DNA from: Streptomyces sp. RerS4
GTDB taxonomy: Bacteria > Actinomycetota > Actinomycetes > Streptomycetales > Streptomycetaceae
Length of the DNA stretch: 64,000 nucleotides
NCBI RefSeq assembly: GCF_023515955.1
Contig: NZ_CP097322.1
Location: 2,871,001 to 2,935,000 of the forward strand
Reading direction: 5' to 3'
The notes under the pieces: model-generated
Told to the model about the DNA's origin: nothing
What the model saw: only the letters and a program-made list of their open reading frames with translations
The model's database searches: none
Position numbers and translations under genes: made by a program
Shown: piece by piece, positions 17,354 through 26,639 of the stretch
Layout: every line of letters begins with the position of its first letter
Numbering within the stretch: the stretch's first letter is position 1

Positions 17354-18463
17354 TTACGCGGTCTGCTCCTGCTGCTTGCGCCAGCGGATGCCGGCCTCCA
17401 GGAAGCCGTCGATCTCGCCGTCGAGGACCGCCTGCGGGTTGCCGACCTCGAACTCCGTCCGCAGGTCCTTGACCATCTGGTACGGGTGCAGGACGTAGGA
17501 GCGCATCTGGTTGCCCCAGGAGCTGCCGCCGTCCTTGAGGGCGTCCATCCTGGCCTGCTCCTCCTGGCGGCGCCGCTCCAGCAGCTTGGCCTGGAGCACG
17601 TTCATCGCGCTGGCCTTGTTCTGGATCTGGGAACGCTCGTTCTGGCAGGAGACCACGATGCCGGTCGGGATGTGCGTGATGCGCACCGCCGAGTCGGTCG
17701 TGTTGACGCCCTGGCCGCCGGGGCCGGAGGCGCGGTACACGTCGACGCGCAGTTCGGACTCGTCGATCTCGACGTGGTCGCTGGTCTCGACGACCGGGAG
17801 CACCTCGACGCCCGCGAAGGAGGTCTGACGGCGGCCCTGGTTGTCGAAGGGGGAGATGCGCACCAGGCGGTGCGTGCCCTGCTCGACGGAGAGGGTGCCG
17901 TAGGCGTACGGGGCCTTGACGACGAAGGTGGTCGACTTGATGCCGGCCTCTTCCGCGTACGAGGTCTCGTAGATCTCGGTGGGGTAGCCGTGCCGCTCGG
18001 CCCAGCGCAGGTACATGCGCTGGAGGCGCTCGGCGAAGTCGGAGGCGTCGACGCCGCCGGCCTCGGCGCGGATGTTGACGAGGGCTTCGCGCTCGGCGTA
18101 CTCGCCGGAGAGCAGGGTGCGGACCTCCATCTCGTCCAGCGCCTTGCGCACGGAGGTCAGCTCCGCCTCCGCCTCGGCGAGCGTGTCCGCGTCGTCCATT
18201 TCCTGGGCGAGCTCGAACAGCACCGCGAGGTCGTCGATGCGGCCACGCAGGGTCTCGGTCTTGCGGACCTCGGCCTGGAGGTGCGAAAGCTTGCTCGTGA
18301 TCTTCTGGGCGGCTTCCGGGTCGTCCCACAGGGACGGCGCGGCGGCCTGCTCCTCGAGCACGGCGATATCTGCCCTCAGCTTGTCGAGGTCCAGGACGGC
18401 CTCGATCGACCCCATGGTCGAGGAGAGGGACTTCAGCTCTTCGGATACATCGACAACTGCCAC
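17354..18463 (-). CDS. prfB: Peptide chain release factor 2
   Basis: 369 residues with the class I release factor layout. The stop-codon recognition motif SPF is in [15 protein letters not shown], the catalytic GGQ is in [19 protein letters not shown] (near residue 245), and the C-terminus is basic. SPF marks RF2, which reads UGA and UAA. The frame is uninterrupted, so the programmed +1 frameshift used by E. coli prfB is absent. A -10-like TACGCT ends six bases before GTG 18463, and there is no Shine-Dalgarno sequence, so the mRNA is probably leaderless. Confidence 0.96.
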   Translation of the reverse strand: MAVVDVSEELKSLSSTMGSIEAVLDLDKLRADIAVLEEQAAAPSLWDDPEAAQKITSKLSHLQAEVRKTETLRGRIDDLAVLFELAQEMDDADTLAEAEAELTSVRKALDEMEVRTLLSGEYAEREALVNIRAEAGGVDASDFAERLQRMYLRWAERHGYPTEIYETSYAEEAGIKSTTFVVKAPYAYGTLSVEQGTHRLVRISPFDNQGRRQTSFAGVEVLPVVETSDHVEIDESELRVDVYRASGPGGQGVNTTDSAVRITHIPTGIVVSCQNERSQIQNKASAMNVLQAKLLERRRQEEQARMDALKDGGSSWGNQMRSYVLHPYQMVKDLRTEFEVGNPQAVLDGEIDGFLEAGIRWRKQQEQTA

Positions 18464-18469
18464 GGGTCC

Positions 18470-18475
18470 AGCGTA
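18470..18475 (-). promoter_or_regulatory. -10 element of a probably leaderless prfB transcript
   Basis: TACGCT on the minus strand lies exactly six bases before the prfB GTG, which places the transcription start at or next to the start codon. No convincing -35 is seen at 16-19 bases. Confidence 0.45.
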
Positions 18476-18544
18476 GCCGGTCCGCGGACGGCACTCTCCG
18501 GCCAGGCTCCGTCAACCTTGTATGGGCACGCATCCGCACAGGCG

Positions 18545-18550
18545 TACGCT
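18545..18550 (+). promoter_or_regulatory. -10 element of a probably leaderless leader-peptide transcript
   Basis: TACGCT followed by CACCAT and then ATG 18557. The geometry is the same as for prfB on the opposite strand. TTGTAT at 18518 is too far upstream (21 bases) to be a standard -35. Confidence 0.45.
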
Positions 18551-18556
18551 CACCAT

Positions 18557-18646
18557 ATGACTGTCCTACTCGTGAAGCGTCGCCATGTGGATCACATGCG
18601 TGTCACCACGACGAGCTGTCTGCCGACGGACCCCGCACAAGCCTGA
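18557..18646 (+). CDS. Leader peptide ORF (RRHVD-type) upstream of the 2OG oxygenase
   Basis: A 29-residue ORF starting MTVLLVKRRHVDHMRVTTTS and ending with CLPTDPAQA. The core KRRHVDxMRV matches the short 'putative leader peptide' ORFs of actinobacteria that carry (R)RHVDLxRV and a nearby Cys and precede regulated genes. It has no ribosome site and probably starts at the transcript's 5' end. The ORF ends 133 bases before the oxygenase gene, and that interval can form alternative stems. Attenuation by ribosome stalling at the Thr/Ser/Cys stretch is an inference. Confidence 0.6.
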   Translation: MTVLLVKRRHVDHMRVTTTSCLPTDPAQA

Positions 18647-18779
18647 TCCACCCCGATCCGACTTCGGTCCTGTACGCGGCCACGCCGCCCCGGCGCCATC
18701 CCCGCCGGCGGCACGCTCCACCCGCCTGCCCCCACATCCCCGGGGCACAGGACCCCGTGACATCCGAAACGGAGCCGTC
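18647..18779 (+). promoter_or_regulatory. Putative attenuator between leader peptide and oxygenase gene
   Basis: GGTCCTGT (18666-18673) pairs with ACAGGACC (18747-18754) and encloses a second stem CCGGCG/CGCCGG (18690-18708). The oxygenase ribosome site follows at ~18771. The arrangement could switch between antiterminator and terminator or hide the start, but no T-tract is present. Confidence 0.35.
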
Positions 18780-19853
18780 ATGCCGTCCGCGCACCCTTCT
18801 TCCACCTCCGCCTCCGCCTCCGCCCCTGCCTCCACCGCTGCCTCCTCCGCCGCCCAGGCCGTCGCCTCGCTGGCCGTGATCGACCTCTCCCGGGCCGACG
18901 ACCCCGCCGAGCGGGCCGACTTCCTGCGGCAGCTGCACGCGGCCGCCCGGGACACGGGCTTCCTCTACCTCACGGGGCACGGGATCACCGCTGCGGAAAC
19001 CGCCCGGATACTGGAGCTGACCAGGGCTTTCTTCGCGCTCCCGGAGGCCGACCGGCTGGCCGTGAGCAATCTGAACTCCCCGCACTTCCGGGGCTACACC
19101 CGCATCGGCCACGAGCTGACGGGCGGCGCCTCCGACTGGCGCGACCAGCTCGACGTCGGCGCGGAGCGGCCGGCTCCGCACGTGGGCCCGGACGACCCGG
19201 CGTACCTGTGGCTGGAGGGTCCCAACCAGTGGCCGCAGGCCCTGCCGGAGCTGCGGGAGGTCGTCCTGGGGTGGCAGAACCGGCTGGCGACGGTGGCCCA
19301 CCGGCTGCTGCGGGAGCTGCTGGCCTCGATCGGCGCCCCCGCGGACTTCTTCGACGCGGCCTTCGCCGACCGCCCCCACCTGCACACGAAGCTGATCCGC
19401 TACCCCGGCTCCGCCCCTTCCGGCGCCGATCAGGGCGTCGGCGCGCACAAGGACTACGGCTTCCTGACCCTGCTCCTCCAGGACTCGGTGGGTGGCCTCC
19501 AGGTCGTCCGCGACGGCGGTTACGTCGACATTCCGCCAATGCCGGGTGCCTTCGTGGTCAACCTGGGCGAGCTGCTGGAGATCGCGACGCAGGGCTACCT
19601 GACGGCCACCGACCACCGGGTGGTCAGCCCGCCCGGGGCGGTCGAGCGGTTCTCGGTGCCGTTCTTCTACAACCCGCGCCTCGACGCCGTGGTGGACACC
19701 GTCCCCGGCGCCTACCTCAGCGCGGCGCCGGGCATCGCGCAGGACAGCGCGAACCCGCTGCACGCGGAGTACGGCCGCAACGAGCTGAAGGGCTGGGTAC
19801 GCGCCCACCCGGCGGTGGCCCGCCGCTGGCACCCGGAGCTGCTGGGAACCTGA
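18780..19853 (+). CDS. 2-oxoglutarate/Fe(II)-dependent dioxygenase, isopenicillin-N-synthase-like
   Basis: 357 residues. After a Ser/Ala-rich N-terminal ~30, the non-heme dioxygenase N-domain (LAVIDLSRADDPAERADFLRQLHAAARDTGFLYLTGHGI) is followed by the jelly-roll 2OG-Fe(II) domain. Iron ligands are the H and D of GAHKDYGFLTLLLQD and the H of TATDHRVV; the 2OG-binding R-x-S is in ERFSVPFFYNP. Such enzymes hydroxylate or oxidise small molecules; the substrate is unknown. GGAG five bases before ATG 18780 supports the start. It stands alone behind a leader peptide and probable attenuator. Confidence 0.9.
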   Translation: MPSAHPSSTSASASAPASTAASSAAQAVASLAVIDLSRADDPAERADFLRQLHAAARDTGFLYLTGHGITAAETARILELTRAFFALPEADRLAVSNLNSPHFRGYTRIGHELTGGASDWRDQLDVGAERPAPHVGPDDPAYLWLEGPNQWPQALPELREVVLGWQNRLATVAHRLLRELLASIGAPADFFDAAFADRPHLHTKLIRYPGSAPSGADQGVGAHKDYGFLTLLLQDSVGGLQVVRDGGYVDIPPMPGAFVVNLGELLEIATQGYLTATDHRVVSPPGAVERFSVPFFYNPRLDAVVDTVPGAYLSAAPGIAQDSANPLHAEYGRNELKGWVRAHPAVARRWHPELLGT

Positions 19854-19890
19854 CCGGGGCGTGAGGGGCATCGCCCCCCCGCCCCGTCGG

Positions 19891-21159
19891 CTACGGCGTG
19901 ACGGGGCGGGAGTGCTCGCTGTCCCGGGGCGGGGCGCTCTCGTCGCCCGACACGGCGATCCAGCTGCCGACCCCGACCGCGGCGGCCAGCGCCACCGCCG
20001 AGGCGGACAGCACCAGCCTGCGCTTGCGCGCCGCCTCCGCCCGGTGCCGGGCGGAGCCGGGGCGGTGACCGCCCGCGGGACGCGGCACGCGGGCGGTGCC
20101 CAGGGCCCCGCCCGCCAGTTCGTCCGGTCCCGGCACCCGGATCGAGGTGTGGGTGTCCCGGTTGGAGTCGGTCGCCGACCCCGGCACGAGCGGGACCACC
20201 CCGCGCCGGCGCACCGGGTCGGTCGCGCCGGCGCCGGCGGGCTCCCGCTCGCCCTCCGGCTCCGGTTCCGCGTCGTCCGGTTCGTCCACGTCCAGCGGCG
20301 GCATCCCGGCCAGCATCGGCAACAGGTCGCGCAGCCGGACCGACAGCTCCGAGGCGCGCAGCCGCGAGGCCGGCGCCTTGGCCAGGCACTGCACCATCAG
20401 CTGCCACAGCTCGTCGGGGATCCCGGGCAGCGGGACGACGGTCTCCGTCACGTGCCGGCGCAGGACCGCGCCGGGGTGGCCCCCGCCGAACGGGGTGAAG
20501 CCGGCCAGCAGTTCGTAGAGCACCGTGGCCAGGGCGTATATGTCGACGGCCGCCCGCGGCGGCAGGCCCTCCACTATCTCCGGGGCCAGGTAGTCCGGCG
20601 TCCCGATGATGCGGGTCGTCGGCGCGGTGGCCCGCGCGCCCGGCGCCCCGGCGGCCCGGCGCGGCGAGTCGATGAGCTTGGCCACGCCGAAGTCGGTCAG
20701 CAGCGCCGGGTGGGCCCCGCCCGGACCCAGCGGACCCTGCATGTCGAGCAGGACGTTCTCCGGCTTGACGTCGCGGTGGACGACGCCGGCCGCGTGCGCG
20801 GCGGCCAGCGCGTCGGCGACGTCCGCGACGATGGCCACGGCCGCCTCGGGGGCGAGCCGCCGCTCACGGTCGAGGCGCGTGCGCAGGTCCGTACCGCGCA
20901 CCAGGTCCATGACCAGGGCGAGGTCGTTGCCGTCCACCACCAGGTCGCGGACGGTGACGATGTGCGGATGCTCCAGGCCGAGGAGCGCGCTGCGCTCCTG
21001 GACGAAGCGTCCGACCAGTTCCTGGTCGGAGGCGAGGTCCTCGCGCAGCAGTTTGACGGCGACGGGCCCGTCCGGCCCCTCGCCCAGCCACACCGTTCCC
21101 GCGCTGCCACGCCCCAGGATCTGGTGCGCGGTGTACCGGCTGCCGATCTTCCGTGCCAC
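19891..21159 (-). CDS. pkaB: Serine/threonine protein kinase PkaB
   Basis: A 422-residue Hanks-type kinase. Glycine loop LGRGSAGTVWLG, VAVKLL lysine, catalytic HRDVKPENVLL, DFGVAK, and P+1 region GTPDYLAPEIVEG are all intact, covering residues ~8-265. A Pro/Glu-rich juxtamembrane segment leads to one TM helix (RLVLSASAVALAAAVGVGSWIAV), leaving a very short external tail and no PASTA domains. GTG 21159 has GAGGGAG five bases upstream. The adjacent second kinase gene pkaA on the same strand is the arrangement known from S. coelicolor. Confidence 0.88.
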   Translation of the reverse strand: MARKIGSRYTAHQILGRGSAGTVWLGEGPDGPVAVKLLREDLASDQELVGRFVQERSALLGLEHPHIVTVRDLVVDGNDLALVMDLVRGTDLRTRLDRERRLAPEAAVAIVADVADALAAAHAAGVVHRDVKPENVLLDMQGPLGPGGAHPALLTDFGVAKLIDSPRRAAGAPGARATAPTTRIIGTPDYLAPEIVEGLPPRAAVDIYALATVLYELLAGFTPFGGGHPGAVLRRHVTETVVPLPGIPDELWQLMVQCLAKAPASRLRASELSVRLRDLLPMLAGMPPLDVDEPDDAEPEPEGEREPAGAGATDPVRRRGVVPLVPGSATDSNRDTHTSIRVPGPDELAGGALGTARVPRPAGGHRPGSARHRAEAARKRRLVLSASAVALAAAVGVGSWIAVSGDESAPPRDSEHSRPVTP

Positions 21160-21359
21160 GACTGCTCCCTCAGCGGCTGGCGTACGCACCCAAGCTACGC
21201 GGCCGAGTGGGGGACACGCGCTCCGGATCGCGGCGACCTTCACTTCTGCGGGCGAAATCACGTCCTGGATGTCGACAAATCCACGAAGTCGGCGCTACGA
21301 GGGCGTGTTGGGGCCCTCACAGAGCCCCGTCGGCCGCTTCAGGGAGTGCCGGCGCCGCG

Positions 21360-23102
21360 TCAGGGAGTGCCGGTGCCGGTCGAGTCGCCGATGGAGCCGA
21401 TGAAGTCGGCGGCCTGGGTACCCCAGGTCCACACCTGGTCCCACCAGCCCCTGCCGGTGCCGATCCACTCCTGGAGCGGGGTCAGCTCCCAGACGAGCCA
21501 GCCCGCCACGAACAGCAGGACGATCATGACGAGGCAGCCCTTGAGGCAGCCGAGGCCCGGGATCCGGACCGGGTTGGCGCTGCGCCGGCGCGGCTCGCGC
21601 GGCGGACGCGGCTCGCGCGGGGGCTGCTGCTGCCGGGGCGGTCGCTGCGGCTGAGGCTGCTGCTGCGGGGGCTGCGGCTGGTACTGCTGGGGTGGCGGCT
21701 GCGGCTGGTAGTGCTGCGGCGGCGCGTACGGCTGGGGCGGCGGCTGCGGCTGCTGGTACTGCGGCTGCGGAGGCTGCTGGTACTGCTGCTGCGGGCGCGG
21801 CGGCTGGTGCTGCTGCGGCGGCGGCTGGTGCTGCTGCTGGTGCTGCGGGGGACGCGGCCGGTGCTGCGGCGGCGGGGGCGCCTGGCGCTGCGGGCGGCGG
21901 CGCAGCGGGTCCTCGCTCGGGTCGAGGTAGTGCATCTGCGTCTGCTCGTTGCGGTCCCGGGCGGCCGCCATCTGCGACTGCCACGGGTGCGGGGCGTCGG
22001 GCTGCTGCACCGGCGGCATGACCGAGGTCGGGTCGGGCGCCCCGGGCGCGCCGGTGGCCGGCAGCACGGTGGTCGCGTCGGCCCCGCCGATGGGCGGGAG
22101 CACGCTGGTCATGGCGTTCGGGTCGTACGCGTCCTGCGGCTGCGGGCTCGACGCGAAGGGGCCCGGCGGGGTCGTGGGCACCGGCGCGGGCGAGGGGTCG
22201 GGGCCGAGCAGGGCGCCGACGCCGAGCGCGGCCTCGACCTCGTCGGGCGAGGAGTGCACCTTGATGCCGGCGGCGACCACGCGCAGCCCGCGCGCCAGGT
22301 TCTCGGCGCTGGGGCGCTCGTCGGGCTCCTTGCGCAGGCAGCGCTCGATGACGATCCACAGCGGCTCGGGCACGGTGGAGGGGCGCTGCGGCTCCTCGCT
22401 GAGGTGGCGGTGGAGCACTTCGAGCGCGGTGCCGCCGGCGAACGGCGGGCGGCCGGTGACCAGCTCGTAGAGGAGGATGCCGGCGCCGTAGATGTCGACG
22501 GCGGAGGTCTGCGGGCGGCCCTCGGCGGATTCGGGGGCCACGTAGGCGGGGGTGCCGACGAACTCGTGCGTGCGGGTCAGGCCCGGGGAGTCGGCCAGGC
22601 GCGCGATGCCGAAGTCGGTGAGCATCGGCTTCATCTGGCCGTGGCTCTCGTCGAGCAGCACGTTGGCCGGCTTCAGGTCGCGGTGGACGACGCCGTCGGC
22701 GTGGCTCGCGGCGAGCGCGTCGGCGATCTGCGCGGTGAGCAGGCTCGCGGCGACGGGGCTGAAGGGGCCGTTCTCGCGGATGTACTTGTGCAGGTCCGGG
22801 CCGTCGACCAGGTCCATGACCAGGGCCAGCAGGTCGCCCTCGACGACGAGGTCGCGGGTGCGGACGATGTTGGGGTGGGTCAGCCGCAGCAGGACGGACC
22901 GCTCGCGCAGGAAGCGCATGACGATGTCCGGGTCCTGGGCCAGCTCCTCCTTGAGGACCTTGATGGCCACGGTCTCGCCGGGCTGCCCGGCGACGGCTGC
23001 CTCCGCGCCGGCGGTCTCCCGCTGGCGGGCACGCCAGACAGTGCCCGTGGCGCCGCGTCCGAGCGGCTCCTCGAGCAGGTACTTGCTGCCGACTGGCCGC
23101 AC
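21360..23102 (-). CDS. pkaA: Serine/threonine protein kinase PkaA with Gln/Pro-rich linker
   Basis: 580 residues from GTG 23102 (GGGAG eight bases upstream). The kinase domain spans ~8-270 (LGRGATGTVWRARQ, VAIKVL, HRDLKPANVLL, DFGIAR, GTPAYVAPESAEG). Residues ~395-510 are extremely Gln/Pro-rich (runs such as PPQHQQQHQPPPQQ), a flexible tether; TM helix CLVMIVLLFVAGWLVWEL and a short Trp-rich external tail follow. A ~24-residue insertion after the glycine loop (RETAGAEAAVAGQPGET) is unusual. A 14-bp perfect palindrome and a -10-like TAGAGT lie upstream. S. coelicolor PkaA is an autophosphorylating membrane kinase. Confidence 0.88.
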   Translation of the reverse strand: MRPVGSKYLLEEPLGRGATGTVWRARQRETAGAEAAVAGQPGETVAIKVLKEELAQDPDIVMRFLRERSVLLRLTHPNIVRTRDLVVEGDLLALVMDLVDGPDLHKYIRENGPFSPVAASLLTAQIADALAASHADGVVHRDLKPANVLLDESHGQMKPMLTDFGIARLADSPGLTRTHEFVGTPAYVAPESAEGRPQTSAVDIYGAGILLYELVTGRPPFAGGTALEVLHRHLSEEPQRPSTVPEPLWIVIERCLRKEPDERPSAENLARGLRVVAAGIKVHSSPDEVEAALGVGALLGPDPSPAPVPTTPPGPFASSPQPQDAYDPNAMTSVLPPIGGADATTVLPATGAPGAPDPTSVMPPVQQPDAPHPWQSQMAAARDRNEQTQMHYLDPSEDPLRRRPQRQAPPPPQHRPRPPQHQQQHQPPPQQHQPPRPQQQYQQPPQPQYQQPQPPPQPYAPPQHYQPQPPPQQYQPQPPQQQPQPQRPPRQQQPPREPRPPREPRRRSANPVRIPGLGCLKGCLVMIVLLFVAGWLVWELTPLQEWIGTGRGWWDQVWTWGTQAADFIGSIGDSTGTGTP

Positions 23103-23579
23103 GTCTCGCGCTCCCCTGCTGTCGTCTTTTCCGGTTTTTCGCTGCGTTGGGTTTCGGCCCCAACTCTAGGGGGTGTCCCCGGGGAAGACGCGGGCCCGCA
23201 GAGGTTGGTTGCCGTACATATGTACGAAGGGTGAGTTTCGCGGGGTATGCCGGGGGCCCTTTCGCTCGTTTTCCGCCCGGCGCGCCGCCCGACCTGTGAG
23301 GCTCGATTCCGCAGTCCGCAGGCCGGTGACACGGCTCGCTCGGGACACCACCGTCAAGCAAGATCATTTATCGGTGGGTGTCGGGCGTGTTGCGGGCGAC
23401 AGGTGCGAGGATGCACCCGTACGGAACGCCGGGGCGGGAGCCCGGCCTTCCGGCAGAGACCTGACCGGACGACGCGTCCGCGCCGGGTGGGGGTGATCGG
23501 GTCGGCGTGTCCCGCCGTTCCCCCTGCCGGGCGCACGCACCGCGCACTGCGCTCCGCGCAGAAGGGACCGCTGACGGCG
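23103..23579. other. Divergent intergenic region between pkaA and the FHA/FtsK gene
   Basis: No convincing gene. It holds the pkaA promoter area (TAGAGT at about 23165 on the minus strand), the palindrome 23213-23226, and an AT-rich pocket (CAAGATCATTTATC near 23360) that could contain the promoter of the plus-strand gene. Confidence 0.55.
23213..23226. promoter_or_regulatory. 14-bp perfect palindrome CGTACATATGTACG upstream of pkaA
   Basis: A spacer-less palindrome with an AT-rich centre, rare in this GC context, about 110 bases before the pkaA start and ~45 bases upstream of its probable -10. Half-sites of the type GTAC-N-GTAC are used by GntR-like repressors, but no specific protein can be named. 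Confidence 0.45.
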
Positions 23580-26531
23580 ATGCAGATCCGGCTGACCGTC
23601 CTTGGGCCACGCGGCGGCCACCACGCCGCCACCGCCCCGGCCCGCTGTGACGTACTCGTCACCGCGCCCGCCGGCACCGCCCTGGCCGCCGTGGCCTCGG
23701 GGCTCGCGGCCACCGTCGGCGGTCCCGACACCGGCGGCACGGTGGTGCTGTACGCGGGCACGCGCCGCCTCGACGCCCAGCGCACGGTGCTGGGCGAGCC
23801 CCCGCTCGTGGACGGGGCCGTCCTGGCCCTGAACGCCCCGGCGGCGGAGGCCGAGGCCGGCGTCCTGCCCGAGGACGAACCGGAGCCGGCCCCGCAGCTG
23901 CACGTGGTGGCCGGTCCCGACGCGGGCGGGGTGCACCTGCTGCACCCCGGGGCCGTACGCGTCGGCCGCTCGGCGGACGCGGACGTGCCGCTGGACGACC
24001 CCGACGTGTCGCGGCTGCACTGCGCCGTCACCGTCCAGGCGGACGGCCGGGTGGCGGTGGCCGACCTGGGCTCCACGAACGGCACGACGCTGGACGGCGT
24101 CCCCGTCGGAGTGCGGGCCGTCCCGCTGACGCCCGGGGCGCTGCTGCGGATCGGCGAGTCCACGCTGCGGCTGGCGCCCGGCCCCGCGCGGGCGCCGCTG
24201 GCGGTGGTCCCGGACCTGGAGGGGCACCTGAACCTCCCGCAGCCGCCCGAAGCCTCCGCTCCCGACCCCGCGCCGGCCGCCCCGCGCCGGAGGCGCCGCG
24301 TACGCCGGCGAGCGCCGCCCCGACGCCCCGGGCGCGGGCGCGCACCCCGGCGGGCCGACCAGCGCGGGCGCGGACTCCGCCGCGCACGCCCCTCGTACGA
24401 GCCCCGCCACAGGCCCCTCGCCGCCGCCTGGGCATCGGCGCGTGGGCCCGCAAGCTGGTGCGCGGGGACGAGGAGGGCGACGCCGCCCCGGCGGAGCCCG
24501 AGGCCCCGCCACCGCCGTCCCCGCCGCCGACGACCCGGCGACGCTGCTGCTGGCCGCGCTCGGCCCGACGGACCGGCTGTGGTCGCGCCGCCCCGGCCGC
24601 GGCGGGTTCCTGGAGGTGGGGCTCGGCGCGGGCAGCCGGGTCGCGTTGCGCGACGCGGGCTCGCTCGGGATCTGCGGGCCCCGGCCCCGACTGACCGGCG
24701 TGGCCCGCTCGGTGATCGCCCAGCTCGCCGCCCTGCACGCCCCCGGGCAGCTGGAGATCGTCCTGCTGGCCTGCGACCGCGCCCTGCCCGTGCAGGAACG
24801 CCGCCGCGACTGGGGCTGGCTGGGCTGGCTGCCCCACGTACGGCCCGCGCACGGCCAGGACTGCCGGCTGCTGCTCGCCTACGACCGCGAGCAGGCGGCC
24901 GCCCGCCTCGGCGAGTTGACCCGTCGCCTGGACGAGGGCCCGCTCGGCCCGCACTGGGCCGCCGCCGATCCGGCGGCGCTGCGCGAGGCCGCGTACGCCT
25001 ACGACGGTCCGCGCACGCTCCTCGTCGTGGACGGCGACCCGGGCGCGGGTTCCCTGCGCGAGGTCGCCGGCCGGCTCGCCTCGCACGGCGCGGTCGCCGG
25101 GGTCCACGTCCTGGTCCTCGCCGAGGCCCCGCCGGCCGGCCCCACCTCCCCGGTCCCCGCCACGTACGACAGCGCCTGCGCGGCCAGTCCCGCCTTCCGG
25201 GACTGCGGCATGGCCGCCCTGCTGAGCGGGGACGTCGCCACTGCCGTACGCACCTTCGCGGTCGGCGGCGGCATGCCCGTCCAGCCGGGTACGACGGCCG
25301 TCGCGGACGCGGTCTCCGCCGCCTGGGCGGAGCGGTTCGCCCGCGCCCTGGCCCCGCTGCGCGCGGACGGCACGGCCCCCGAGGCGGCCGGCTACCGGCG
25401 GCGGCGGCGAGCCTGCCCGCGACCTCGCGGCTCCTGGACGAACTGGGCCTGGCGCGGGCCACCCCGGCCTCCCTCATGGCCCGCTGGGCCGCCGCCACCG
25501 ACGAGGGCCAGGGCGTCGGGGGACTCGCCGAGGTGGTGTTCGGCAGCGGCCTGCGCGGCCCCGTCGCCGCCGAGCTGGTCCACGACGGCCCGCACCTGCA
25601 CGTGGAGGGTCCCGCCGGCAGCGGTCGCACCGAGCTGCTGCGCTCGCTGGCCGCCTCACTGTCGGCGGCGGCCCGCCCCGACCGCCTGGGTCTGCTCCTG
25701 CTGGACGGCGCCGGCGGCGGGCGCGGCGAGGGCCTGGCCCCGTGTACGGACCTCCCGCACGTGTCGGCGCACCTCGTGGCCTCGGACCCGCTGCGCATGC
25801 GGGAGTTCGCGCAGGCCCTCGGCGCGGAGCTGAAGCGCCGCCACGAGCTGCTGGACGGGACCCCGTTCGCGCAGTGGCACGCCCGCCGGGAGCTGTCGGA
25901 CCGGATGGTCTCCCCGCGCCCGCCGAGCCCCGGCGAGCTGCGCGGCGACCTGGACTCCCCGCGCACCGGCACCCTGCGGCTGCGCGCGGCGGCGCCGCGT
26001 ACGGATCCGGCGCCGGGGCCGAGCCCGCTGCCCCGACTGGTGGTGCTGGTGGACGACTTCGACGCGCTGGTCGCCCCGGGCCTGGGCAGTACGGGCCGGC
26101 CGGCCGCCGGTTCGGTGGTGCGCATCCTGGAGGGCGTGGCCCGTGAGGGTGCCCGGCTCGGGGTGCACCTGATCACCGCCAGCGCCCGCCCGGACCGTAC
26201 GGCGGAGACGGAACCGGCGCGGCTGGCGACGCTGCGGGTGGAGCTCGACGCCCCCGACCAGCCGGCCCCGGGCCGCGGCGTGTTGCGGTACGCCGACGGG
26301 CGGACGGTCCCCTTCCAGGCGGGCCGGGTCACCGGCCGGATCCCCCGGACGGCGACCTTGAGGCCGACCGTGGTGCCGGTGGAGTGGGACCGCATGGGTG
26401 ATCCGCCGGCCCGGCGCCCGGTGCGCGAGCTGGGCAACGGTCCGACCGACCTGGCGTTGCTGGCCAGCGCCCTGGACCGGGCCTCGCACCTGGTCTCGGC
26501 CGTGCCGGTGCCGTTCCCGCCGGCCCCCTGA
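23580..26531 (+). pseudogene. FHA-domain FtsK/SpoIIIE-like ATPase, reading frame broken three times
   Basis: The intended product is ~985 residues. Frame 1 (23580 to ~24285) gives an N-terminal ubiquitin-like region (MQIRLTVLGPRGGHHAATAP) and an FHA domain (VRVGRSADADVPLDDPDVSRLHC, DLGSTNGTTLDGVPV). Sense then continues one frame back (~24287-24515, RLGIGAWARKLVRGDEE), another back (~24520-25395, DDPATLLLAALGPTDRLW to TFAVGGGMPVQPGTTA), and returns to frame 1 at ~25400 for an ATPase domain with Walker A GPAGSGRTELL and Walker B LVVLVDDFDAL. Each step equals one missing base, in GC-rich runs; three losses restore the frame. Either sequencing errors or a decayed gene. Divergent from pkaA, it may be a phosphothreonine-reading partner of the kinases. 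Confidence 0.7.
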
Positions 26532-26553
26532 AAGCCGGCCGTACCTCCACGAG

Positions 26554-26580
26554 ACCCCCGCGAGGCGCTATTGCGGGGGT
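26554..26580 (+). terminator. Terminator after the FHA/FtsK gene
   Basis: ACCCCCGC (26554-26561) pairs with GCGGGGGT (26573-26580) across an 11-base loop, 23 bases after the stop codon. It separates this gene from the ABC importer operon. Confidence 0.6.
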
Positions 26581-26639
26581 GCGCGGGTCGGCGTAGACCT
26601 TGTGGTCCGGGACACACCACGGGCATCGGGGGCACAGCC

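Noticed and set aside
17354..18463. Programmed +1 frameshift in prfB
   Set aside because: The frame is open from GTG to stop, with no early in-frame UGA or slippery CUUUGA sequence.
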